A stretch of DNA of 64,000 bases, taken from positions 1 to 64,000 of the forward strand of contig JANYKD010000439.1 of the NCBI GenBank assembly GCA_025361735.1, given 5' to 3'. Below the pieces are notes generated by a model. The model worked only from the letters and a program-made list of their open reading frames with translations, had not been told where the DNA came from and did no database searches. Numbering within the stretch: position 1 is the stretch's first letter; every line of letters starts with the position of its first letter. This stretch comes from Phycisphaerales bacterium (GTDB taxonomy: Bacteria; Planctomycetota; Phycisphaerae; Tepidisphaerales; Tepidisphaeraceae). Position numbers and translations under genes: made by a program. Shown here piece by piece: positions 38,127-46,301 of this stretch.

Positions 38127-39845
38127 CTACGGCTTCCCTCCGCGCCGCTCCCGAATCGCCGCCGCCCGTTTGAGCATCTCTTCGGCTTCGGCCACTCGCC
38201 CCGTTGCCTTCAGCAGGCTGGCGTAGTGCCCAAGGATCGTGCCGAGACTCGGATGATCCTGCCCGAAGGCTCTCTCCATGATCGTCAGCGAGCGTTTGTA
38301 CAGCGGTTCAGCCTGATCGTACTTGCCCTGTGTTCCGTAAAGCTCAGCGAGATTGCTTAGACTTGTGGCGACATCCGGATGGTTCGGTCCCAGCGCCTTC
38401 TCAGCGATTGCCAGCGAGCGATTGTGCAGCAACTCGGCCGCATCGTACTTGGACTGGTTTCTATAAAGCTCCCCCAGATTGTTCAGGCTCGTGGCCACAT
38501 CCGGATGATCTGGCCCCAACGCCTTCTCAGCGATTGCCAACGCGCGTTTGGCCAGCGGCTCGGCCTGATCGTACTTGGCTTGGTCGATGTAGCACACGGC
38601 GAGATTGTTGAGGCTCATGGCGACCTGCGGATGATCCGGACCCAGGACCTTCTCTCGGATTGCCAGCGAGCGCTGGTGTAACGGCTCGGCCTGATCGTGG
38701 CTTGCCTGACGATCGTACAGCGCCGCGAGGTTGTTCAGGCTCAGGGCGACATCCGGATGATCTGGCCCCAACGCTTTCTCCCAAATCGCCAGCGAACGTT
38801 TGTACAGTACCTCGGCCTGATCGTATCTCCCCTCCTTGACGTAGAGTTCGCCAAGATTGTTTAGGCTCAAAGCCAAATAGGGATTCTCCGGCCCCAGCGC
38901 TTTCTCCCGGATCACCAGCGATCTCTTGTACAATTGCTCGGCCTGATCGTATCTGGCCTGACGGTCGTAAAGCGCAGCCAGATTGCTCAGCGTCCTGGCG
39001 ACATCCGGATGATCCGGCCCCGACGATTTCTCGCGGATCGCCAGCGACCGCAGGAGTAGCGGTTCAGCCTGGTCGTACTTGCCTTGGCTCATGTACAGCG
39101 AGGCGAGATTACTCAGGTCTGTGGCGACATGCGGATTCAAGGTCTTCTCATTGATCGCCAGCGAGCGTTTGTATAACGGCTCGGCCTGATCATACTTGGC
39201 CTGATCGTGGAAGATCGCAGCTAGAGTGTTCACGCTGGCGGCGACGTCCGGATGATCCCGCCCGAACACCTTCTCCCGGATCGCGAGCGCGCGTTGACAT
39301 AATGGCTCGGCTCGATCGTATTTGGCTAGGTGACCGTAAAGCCCGGCAAGACCGTTTAAGCTTGCGGCGACGTCCGGATGATCTGGCCCCAGAGCTTTCT
39401 CATTGATCGCCAGCGCTCGCTTGTAAAGGGGTTCTGCCTGATCATACTTAGCCTGAGTTGTGTACATCATCGCCAGTTTGTTCAGACTGACTGCGACCGT
39501 CGGGTTTTCCGGCCCCAACGCCTTTTCGCAGATCGCCAACAATCGTTTGAGCAGTGGCTCAGCCTGCTCGTATTTGGCTTGGATGTCGTAGAGCGAGGCA
39601 AGAGTTCTTACACTAATGGCCAATCGCACATCGGCCGGCCCGAATTCTTCCGCTGTCTTGAGGGCTAGGACATGCATCTTTTCAGCCTCGGCGTAGTCCC
39701 CGCCATCGTAGGACTTTTTCGCAGCGTCCATTTGGGTTCGCCACACCGCGTCTTGAGCAAGTGCGACCTGCCGAGGCATGCAGGTAATGGCCAGAGCCGC
39801 AGCTACGCAAAGATGCGCCCACCAAGAAAATCGCTTCCCTCTCAT
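38127..39845 (-). CDS. Secreted tetratricopeptide (kinesin-light-chain-type TPR) repeat protein
   Basis: Signal peptide then about 12 copies of a 42-aa unit xLYxxQxKYDQAEPLYKRSLAIxEKALGPDHPDVAxSLNNLA. Confidence 0.93.
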   Translation of the reverse strand: MRGKRFSWWAHLCVAAALAITCMPRQVALAQDAVWRTQMDAAKKSYDGGDYAEAEKMHVLALKTAEEFGPADVRLAISVRTLASLYDIQAKYEQAEPLLKRLLAICEKALGPENPTVAVSLNKLAMMYTTQAKYDQAEPLYKRALAINEKALGPDHPDVAASLNGLAGLYGHLAKYDRAEPLCQRALAIREKVFGRDHPDVAASVNTLAAIFHDQAKYDQAEPLYKRSLAINEKTLNPHVATDLSNLASLYMSQGKYDQAEPLLLRSLAIREKSSGPDHPDVARTLSNLAALYDRQARYDQAEQLYKRSLVIREKALGPENPYLALSLNNLGELYVKEGRYDQAEVLYKRSLAIWEKALGPDHPDVALSLNNLAALYDRQASHDQAEPLHQRSLAIREKVLGPDHPQVAMSLNNLAVCYIDQAKYDQAEPLAKRALAIAEKALGPDHPDVATSLNNLGELYRNQSKYDAAELLHNRSLAIAEKALGPNHPDVATSLSNLAELYGTQGKYDQAEPLYKRSLTIMERAFGQDHPSLGTILGHYASLLKATGRVAEAEEMLKRAAAIRERRGGKP

Positions 39846-39910
39846 CTGGCATCTCCCATTGCCGATCATCCTACCGACCTGACCCAGTAACCGCCATGCA
39901 ACATTCCCGG

Positions 39911-40010
39911 TTCTTCTCGTGCTATTTGCGCCTTTTCGAGGCCACTCGCTTTGTTCCGCGAATGTACCCGGACCTTCCGCACTGGCAACCAACAACTAAC
40001 AACTGGCAAC
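39911..40010. repeat. Half copy of the 37994-38087 repeat plus ACTGGCAACCAACAACTAACAACTGGCAAC direct repeat
   Basis: TTCTTCTCGTGCTATTTGCGCCTTTTCGAGGCCAC at 39911-39945; ACTGGCAAC at 39981-39989 and 40002-40010. Confidence 0.5.
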
Positions 40011-40039
40011 TTTCCTCCGCCGTAAAAGTATCACCCATC

Positions 40040-42598
40040 ATGAAATGCCTCATCGCCGTCCTCGCGTGCCTTGCTCTGCCGGCCGTTGCCCAGCTTCCTC
40101 CGGCCCCGGCCAACATGCTTGAATGGCCTCTCCCCTGGAACGACACCACGCCTGGCCTGATGTCGGCGGAATCGCTGATCGCCAAGCCAGCCGGGAAGGA
40201 TGGGTTTGTCGTCGCGCGGGATGGGCACTTCTATTCCGGGCAAACGCGCGTGCGATTTTGGGGCGTCAACATCGCGTTTGCCGGGTGCTTCCCGAAGCAC
40301 GACGACGCCGATGCCGTGGCCAAGCGTCTGGCTCGCTTCGGGTACAACTCGGTGCGTCTCCATCACATGGACATGCAGCCGTTTCCCAACGGGATCTTTG
40401 CCGATGGCAAGCTGGAGACGCTGTCGTCCGAGGCGCTGGAACGCCTGGATTACTTCATCTCGGCCCTCAAGCGCGAGGGCATCTACAGCAACATCAATCT
40501 CCACGTCTCCCGCTGGTACAGCAAGGCGCACAACTGGCCGGGCGCGGACAAGACCCAGTCGTTCGACAAGATCGTCGATATCTTCTACCCCGAGTTGATC
40601 GAGGCCCAGAAGAAATACGCTCGCGATCTGCTCGGCCACGTCAACGCCTACACCAAGCTCCGCTACGCCGACGACCCGGCCGTCGGCATCGTGGAAATCA
40701 ACAACGAAAACTCCATCTTCGTCTGGGGCTCCGACCAGCACCTCGGCGATCTGCCCGAGATCTTTGCGGCCGAACTCAAGAAACAGTGGAACGCCTGGCT
40801 CGTCTCGCAATACACCACGCGCGACAAACTCGCCGCCGCCTGGAACGCCGGTCTTGCGAAAGACGGCCCGAACCTCGTCGTCGACTCCAATGGCGAGACT
40901 CTCGGCAAGCAGGGTTCTACGTGGGCCACGGAAATGCACAACGGCGCCAAGATGACCCTTGGCCGTGAGGATGGAGGCATCAAGATCACCGTGCCAGCCG
41001 CCACCGAGCCCTTCTGGAACCTGCAGGTCAACTGCGTTCCGCTCACGCTCAAGAAGGATCAGGTCTACGCCGTGCGTTTCCAGGCCCGCACCGATAAGCC
41101 CGGCGCCCGCCTGACGGTTGGCACGCAGCAGGCCCACGAGCCGTATGAGACGATGGGACTCTCCGGCAGCCTCAACGCCACGGCGGACTGGCAGGAATAT
41201 CAATTCGGCTTCAAGGCCGCCAAGGATGATGACCGCGTCAAGCTCAACTTCTGCTCCGCCTTCCAGCCCGCGTCGATCTGGATCAAGAATGTCCAGCTCT
41301 TCACCGGCGGCCAGATCGGCCTCCGCGCCGATGAAGATCCCGTCGCCGGCTCCGTCTCGCTCTACAAGAAAGGCCAGCCCCTGACGGTTCTCCGCCTGCG
41401 CGACTGGCACAGATTCCTGCAGGAGGTCGACGAGAAATATTTCGTCGGCATGTACAACTTCGTCAAGAAGGACCTGGGCGTGAAGTGCGCCGTCACCGGC
41501 ACCATCGCCTATGGCCCATTGGATACGATCAGTCAGTCAAAGATGGATTTCGTGGATCAGCATGCGTATTGGGAACATCCCCATTTTCCCCATCGCCAGT
41601 GGGACATGAATGACTGGGTCATCGGCAACAAGCCCATGAGCGATAATCCCAATGGCTCCACGATGGCCGGCCTGGCCACCACGCGCGTGCTGGGTAAGCC
41701 GTACACGGTCACCGAATACCAGCACAGCGCCCCCAACGAATGGCAGGCCGAGTGCATGCCCATGATCGCCGCCATCGCCGCCGCCCAGGACTGGGACGGC
41801 ATCTTCATCTTCGCCTACACGCACAACCAGAACTACAAGAAGCAGCGCATGGACAGCTTCTTCGATATCGAAGGCAGCCCCGCCAAGATGGCTCCCTCGC
41901 CGCTGGCAGCTCGCCTGTTCCTGGGCGGCGCGGTGCCGCCGCTCGCCGGCCGGATCGTCATACGCCCCGACCTCACGCAATCCCTCGACAACGTCGGCCG
42001 CTATTGGACCGACATGAAAGGCTACCTCGCTGCCTTCCACGGAATGACCACGCAGAAGCTCTTCACCTCCCAGTTCGCCCTGACCTACGACGCGGCTGCC
42101 AAAGCCGGCGAAACCGCCGTTCCCGAGTCGCGCTTCCAGTGGACCGCCGCCGGTCCAGGCACCGGCCGGTTTATCTTCGGCGATGCCCATGCCGCCGTCT
42201 TCACCGGTTTCCCCGGAACCGCCGCCGCCATCGGCCCGGTCACGCTCGAAAGACTCGACAGCCCCTTTGCCACGCTGATCGTCGTCCCGGCCAACCCTGC
42301 CCAGACCATCGCCCAGGCCGACAAGCTGCTCATCTGCGCCATCGGCCGCTGCGACAACGTCGGGCTGCAATGGGATGCCAAGCGCCAGACGACAGGTTTC
42401 CGTTGGGGCACCGGCGCCGCGCGGATCGAGCCCGTGAAAGCCACGCTCAAGCTTGCGTCGAGCGGAACCTACACGCTGACCTCACTTGATAACGTCGGCC
42501 AACCGAAGGGCACCGCCACGCCCGTCCCCACCGCCGGAGGTTCCGCGACGATCACGCTTTCCGGCGACAGCGTCTGGTATGTTGTTGAACGAAAGTAG
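40040..42598 (+). CDS. Secreted glycoside hydrolase (GH5/cellulase-like TIM barrel)
   Basis: Signal MKCLIAVLACLALPAVAQ; FWGVNIAFAGCFP; FGYNSVRLHHMD; AVGIVEINNENSIF (NEN acid/base); YTVTEYQHSAPNEW. Confidence 0.85.
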   Translation: MKCLIAVLACLALPAVAQLPPAPANMLEWPLPWNDTTPGLMSAESLIAKPAGKDGFVVARDGHFYSGQTRVRFWGVNIAFAGCFPKHDDADAVAKRLARFGYNSVRLHHMDMQPFPNGIFADGKLETLSSEALERLDYFISALKREGIYSNINLHVSRWYSKAHNWPGADKTQSFDKIVDIFYPELIEAQKKYARDLLGHVNAYTKLRYADDPAVGIVEINNENSIFVWGSDQHLGDLPEIFAAELKKQWNAWLVSQYTTRDKLAAAWNAGLAKDGPNLVVDSNGETLGKQGSTWATEMHNGAKMTLGREDGGIKITVPAATEPFWNLQVNCVPLTLKKDQVYAVRFQARTDKPGARLTVGTQQAHEPYETMGLSGSLNATADWQEYQFGFKAAKDDDRVKLNFCSAFQPASIWIKNVQLFTGGQIGLRADEDPVAGSVSLYKKGQPLTVLRLRDWHRFLQEVDEKYFVGMYNFVKKDLGVKCAVTGTIAYGPLDTISQSKMDFVDQHAYWEHPHFPHRQWDMNDWVIGNKPMSDNPNGSTMAGLATTRVLGKPYTVTEYQHSAPNEWQAECMPMIAAIAAAQDWDGIFIFAYTHNQNYKKQRMDSFFDIEGSPAKMAPSPLAARLFLGGAVPPLAGRIVIRPDLTQSLDNVGRYWTDMKGYLAAFHGMTTQKLFTSQFALTYDAAAKAGETAVPESRFQWTAAGPGTGRFIFGDAHAAVFTGFPGTAAAIGPVTLERLDSPFATLIVVPANPAQTIAQADKLLICAIGRCDNVGLQWDAKRQTTGFRWGTGAARIEPVKATLKLASSGTYTLTSLDNVGQPKGTATPVPTAGGSATITLSGDSVWYVVERK

Positions 42599-42619
42599 GG
42601 TCCGCTTCAGCGGACGCGG
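42596..42619. repeat. Left repeat TAGGGTCCGCTTCAGCGGACGCGG
   Basis: Perfect hairpin GTCCGC-TTCA-GCGGAC; matches inverted copy at 43212-43235. Confidence 0.7.
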
Positions 42620-42679
42620 CGAGTGGCAAACGTCCTAAGCCTCACTTCAACGGAGTAATCGAGAATGTGTCGCCAAGTC

Positions 42680-43135
42680 ATGTCCCTGATTAGCAGACTT
42701 CGCGAGACAGAGTTGTCGTCGCTCGCCGGTTTCGAAGGGTGCAGTGAAGATCAGATCTCGCAAGTGGCGCAAGCCCAAGGCATCGAGACGCTGCCCGAGG
42801 TCTATCGAGATATCCTGTCGTTGATGGGGCGCAGAGCGGGGCGATTCCTCGTGGGATCCGAGGCGTACTATCCCGAAATCATGGGTTTGCGCAGTGCAGC
42901 TGAGAGCCTCTTGCGTGAGAATCGCGTCCCATACTGTCTTCCCGCCAACGCGTTCGTGTTCCTTATGCATCAAGGGTATTTCTTCTGCTATTTCTTGTGT
43001 GGCGGGACGGATGATCCGGCGGTGTACTATTACTGTGAGGGTGACGTTGCCCCAAAGGAGGCAGACGCCACCCTCTCCGCATACTTTCTGAAAATGGTCG
43101 AGGACGAGCACGACGCATACAAAGGGCTGCGGTGA
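42680..43135 (+). CDS. SMI1/KNR4 (SUKH-superfamily)-like protein
   Basis: SLAGFEGCSEDQISQVAQAQGIETLPEVYRDILSLMGRRAGRFLVG...FVFLMHQGYFFCYFLCGG. Confidence 0.7.
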   Translation: MSLISRLRETELSSLAGFEGCSEDQISQVAQAQGIETLPEVYRDILSLMGRRAGRFLVGSEAYYPEIMGLRSAAESLLRENRVPYCLPANAFVFLMHQGYFFCYFLCGGTDDPAVYYYCEGDVAPKEADATLSAYFLKMVEDEHDAYKGLR

Positions 43136-43168
43136 TACTTGCCGCCCAGCGCCGTGGTGCGTCAAATG

Positions 43169-43235
43169 TAGGGTCCGCCTCGGCCGACATGAAGCGTGCG
43201 AGCGCGTTGATCCGTGTCCGCTGAAGTGGAACCTA
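43169..43235. repeat. Right repeat element with imperfect terminal inverted repeats
   Basis: TAGGGTCCGCCTCGGCCGACA (43169-43189) and CCGTGTCCGCTGAAGTGGAACCTA (43212-43235). Confidence 0.65.
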
Positions 43236-43240
43236 CGGGC

Positions 43241-44458
43241 TTATGACGTGCCCTGCTTGCGCTTGCGTTTGTGGGGCACGGACGTGTTTGGGGCGGACAG
43301 GGACGATTGAGTCCGTCCGGTGCCGCGAGACTCGCGGGCTTCTAGAATACGGCGGGTCTTGGCGATCTCGTCGGCGAGGAGCTTCTCGTCGGGTAGGGCG
43401 GTGCGGTACTGGCGGACAAGCGTGGGATTGGGCAAACCTTCCAAGGCATAGCGGGCAAGCGACTCGCCCTGGCTCGAACAGAGGATGATGCCGATGGGCG
43501 GATTCTCGCCGGGGCGCGTCCAGTGGGCTTTGGCATAGTTGCAGTAGAGGTGCATCTGCCCGATGTCGGCTGGCGTGAGCGCTGCGAGTTTCAGATCGAA
43601 GATGACCAGACAGCGAAGTACGCGGTGGAAGAAAAGCAGGTCGATGCGATACCAGGTATCGTCGATCCGCAAGCGTCGCTGCCGGCCGACGAACGTCCAG
43701 TCGCCGCCGAGTTCGAGCAGAAAGGACTCAAGGTGATGGATGAGCGCCTCCTCCAAATCGGATTCGGAATATTCATCCTTGAGGTCGAGGAATTCGAGCA
43801 CGAGGGGATCTTTGATCTGCTCTTCGACCGCCATGTAGTCTTGAGGCTTGGCGCGCGTGCCTTTGGTGAGCATGAGAGCCTTGTCGCGCGAGAGCGCGGT
43901 GCGTTCGTAGAACTGCGATCCGATCTGGCGGTCAAGCTGTTTGACAGACCACCCGCCGCGGAGTGCCTCGGTTTCGTAGAACTGGCGGGCGAGGTCGTTC
44001 TTGACGGACATGAGGCGGACGTAGTGGGACCAGGGCAGCGGGAAGACGGCGGACAATTGTCCAGACGGCGTCTGGACAATGTTGAGGTGACCTCCATTGC
44101 CATTGGCCAGAGCTCGTGATCGTGCAGATGGCATCTGCACAATTGAGGAATAGTTCAGATAGAACGCCCGCATCTGAAATAGATTACTGCGGCCGAAACC
44201 CCGTCCGAAGCGCGCGGTCAAATCGATAGCGAGCCGGTCAATCATCTGCTCGCCGTATTCGGCTTTCGCCCGCCCCTGCTGCTCTCCTTCGACGATTCGT
44301 CGGCCAATCTGCCAATACGTCGTTGTGATGACTGCATTGACGGCGCGGGCCGTAGCAAGTCGCGATTGCTCAAGCAGGTTTACCACGTCCGCGAGAATGA
44401 TCTCGTAGGGAGCCGATTTGGCAGATATTGGCACGCTGGGCTTGCGGCTCTTCTTCAA
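43241..44458 (-). CDS. DUF1016/YhcG-family PDDEXK nuclease-domain protein
   Basis: VITTTYWQIGRRIVEGEQQGRAKAEYGEQMIDRLAIDLTARFGRGFGRSNLFQMRAFYL; FPLPWSHYVRLMSV; WTFVGRQRRLRIDDTWYRIDLLFFHRVLRCLVIFDLKL. Confidence 0.93.
   Translation of the reverse strand: MKKSRKPSVPISAKSAPYEIILADVVNLLEQSRLATARAVNAVITTTYWQIGRRIVEGEQQGRAKAEYGEQMIDRLAIDLTARFGRGFGRSNLFQMRAFYLNYSSIVQMPSARSRALANGNGGHLNIVQTPSGQLSAVFPLPWSHYVRLMSVKNDLARQFYETEALRGGWSVKQLDRQIGSQFYERTALSRDKALMLTKGTRAKPQDYMAVEEQIKDPLVLEFLDLKDEYSESDLEEALIHHLESFLLELGGDWTFVGRQRRLRIDDTWYRIDLLFFHRVLRCLVIFDLKLAALTPADIGQMHLYCNYAKAHWTRPGENPPIGIILCSSQGESLARYALEGLPNPTLVRQYRTALPDEKLLADEIAKTRRILEARESRGTGRTQSSLSAPNTSVPHKRKRKQGTS
44056..44143. repeat. Two paralogous palindromic modules within the DUF1016 gene
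   Basis: ATTGTCCAGAC-GGC-GTCTGGACAAT (44056-44080) and ATCGTGCAGAT-GGC-ATCTGCACAAT (44119-44143), 63 nt apart. Confidence 0.85.
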
Positions 44459-44935
44459 CGGTCGATATCCTTTCGAGAAGTCGCTTGATTACCTCATAAT
44501 CTCCGGAATCCGCCGTTCCGCAACAAGATTTGTCGAAATTTGTGTGGAACCATGCTCACTCGTGGCGCATACTGCATTATATGAGGACCATCACTCGGCT
44601 ACCCCGAGATGACCAAGGGACGAGGAGCCCGATTTGCTCGATTGAAGGTCGCTGCCATCTGAACCCTGAACCCCGACGTTTGAATCCTCGCCCGCATTCC
44701 CAAGGAGGTGCCGCGGAATAGAACCACCACCAGACCGCCCGTTCGCAGGTTGTTGATGAGTTTTCCGGAAACACGCTGGACGCGAAGCGGCAAAGCGAGA
44801 TTGAAACGGCAGCGAAGGTTCGACTGGCAAACTGCAATTATACCATTCATCATATTTCGCAGCACAGTTGCCCTGACGCTCTCCCGCCCGATCTCGACCA
44901 GCCCGCCACGCCTCCGGCCATACAAGGAGGCAACC

Positions 44936-46147
44936 ATGTCGAGCGCAACATCCCCTGGTCTTCGGACCTGGCTTACCTGGATCATCGATCACAACCCCTG
45001 CTTTATTCTCAGCGGGTTGTCGATGCTCTTCGGCTGCCATCTGCTCAACATCGCCCTGTTCACCCCGGCCGGGGACACGCACAAGCTCCTCGGCCTGCTC
45101 GCTGTCGTCAATGTTTACGAACTGCTTCTCGTCGCCATCGGCCTGGTGCTGATCCGCAAGCCCGTCTTTGTCCGGGATGGCCGGATCCTGCTGGGCCTGG
45201 AGGCCATGTTTCTGTGCGACATCACGTTCACCAGCGGGATCATCGCCACCGTCGACCCGCGCTGGGGCTTTGCCATCGCCGCCGTCCTGCTGGCGCTGGC
45301 GGGGCTGAAACTGGCGTTGATCCTGCGGGCACTGGGCGCTCCCATCGCCTGGCGCACGTGGGCGTTCTTCATGCTCCAACTCTCGGCCGTGCTCTGCATA
45401 GCCGGCGTGTTCAAGGTCATCGCAGTCCCGCGCCATGGCAAGCTGCCCGAAGGCGTGGTCTATGCGGGCTGGTGGATCGCCGGGCTGCTCCCCGCTGTGG
45501 GTATGGTTCTGCGCAGCCTGCCCACGCGCGGGTCGGCGGCCCCATCATCGGAGATGGGCCTGATCCGCCTGTTCCTCATCCTGCCGTTCATCTCGTTGCT
45601 GGTTCACCTTTACGGCGGCGGCTGGGTCTACTCGGTCCCGTTCCGCGCCGCCTATATCGCCCCTGTCCTGCTGGGCCTGGCATTCGCCGCCCCAGCCATT
45701 CCCTGGGCACTGGCCCGTCGCCAACTGCTCGTCGCCCAGTTCTCGCTGGCGGCCCTGGCGATCTGTTTCGCCACGGGATCCAGCCCCACGCTCATGTTCC
45801 ATCCGCACGGATTGACGTTGTCGCCGACGAGTTTCACCATCGCCGGTGCGCTGGCCGTGACCATCCATGCCGTCTGGCTCAGCCGCAGCCTGCTGGCAGC
45901 CGTGTTCGCCATGGCCTGTTCGCTGGTGACGCTCACGGTCCAGAACTTCGCCCTTCTCTGGGCGACACTGGTCACCTCGGCCGAGTGGATCTGGAGCCTG
46001 ATGCCCCGCACGGTTGGCCAATGGGGCACGGTGGCCGTCGTCGGCTCATTTCTGCTGTTGGGTGTTGGCGTGTGGGTCAGCTCCCGGCGAAAGGAGCCTT
46101 TGCAGGAGGAGGTGACGGTGCCGGAAACGACACCGGAAGAATCGTAA
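44936..46147 (+). CDS. Polytopic membrane protein, hypothetical
   Basis: RBS aaggagg; 403 aa with about 10 hydrophobic helices. Confidence 0.75.
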   Translation: MSSATSPGLRTWLTWIIDHNPCFILSGLSMLFGCHLLNIALFTPAGDTHKLLGLLAVVNVYELLLVAIGLVLIRKPVFVRDGRILLGLEAMFLCDITFTSGIIATVDPRWGFAIAAVLLALAGLKLALILRALGAPIAWRTWAFFMLQLSAVLCIAGVFKVIAVPRHGKLPEGVVYAGWWIAGLLPAVGMVLRSLPTRGSAAPSSEMGLIRLFLILPFISLLVHLYGGGWVYSVPFRAAYIAPVLLGLAFAAPAIPWALARRQLLVAQFSLAALAICFATGSSPTLMFHPHGLTLSPTSFTIAGALAVTIHAVWLSRSLLAAVFAMACSLVTLTVQNFALLWATLVTSAEWIWSLMPRTVGQWGTVAVVGSFLLLGVGVWVSSRRKEPLQEEVTVPETTPEES

Positions 46148-46182
46148 GACGGATCATACTCTTCCTTCTGGTGCGTGGATTG

Positions 46183-46264
46183 GAAGGCACGGGCAAGTCC
46201 TCTTGCCCGTGCCTTCTTCTGGGCTGTGACATCGCCGTGACGCATGGGCAAGCGTCCTTGCCCA
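46183..46264. repeat. Two REP-like hairpins sharing GGGCAAG-N4-CTTGCCC
   Basis: GAAGGCACGGGCAAG-TCCT-CTTGCCCGTGCCTTC (46183-46216) and TGGGCAAG-CGTC-CTTGCCCA (46245-46264). Confidence 0.75.
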
Positions 46265-46301
46265 AGCCACCCCGGAATTCCCTCTGCACAAAAATATGAC
46301 C

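Noticed and set aside
38160-39760. CRISPR-like regular spacing of repeats
   Set aside because: 126-bp periodicity is in frame and encodes TPR units; no spacer/repeat architecture.
40031-41410. 459-aa minus-strand ORF
   Set aside because: Antisense to the GH5-like hydrolase.
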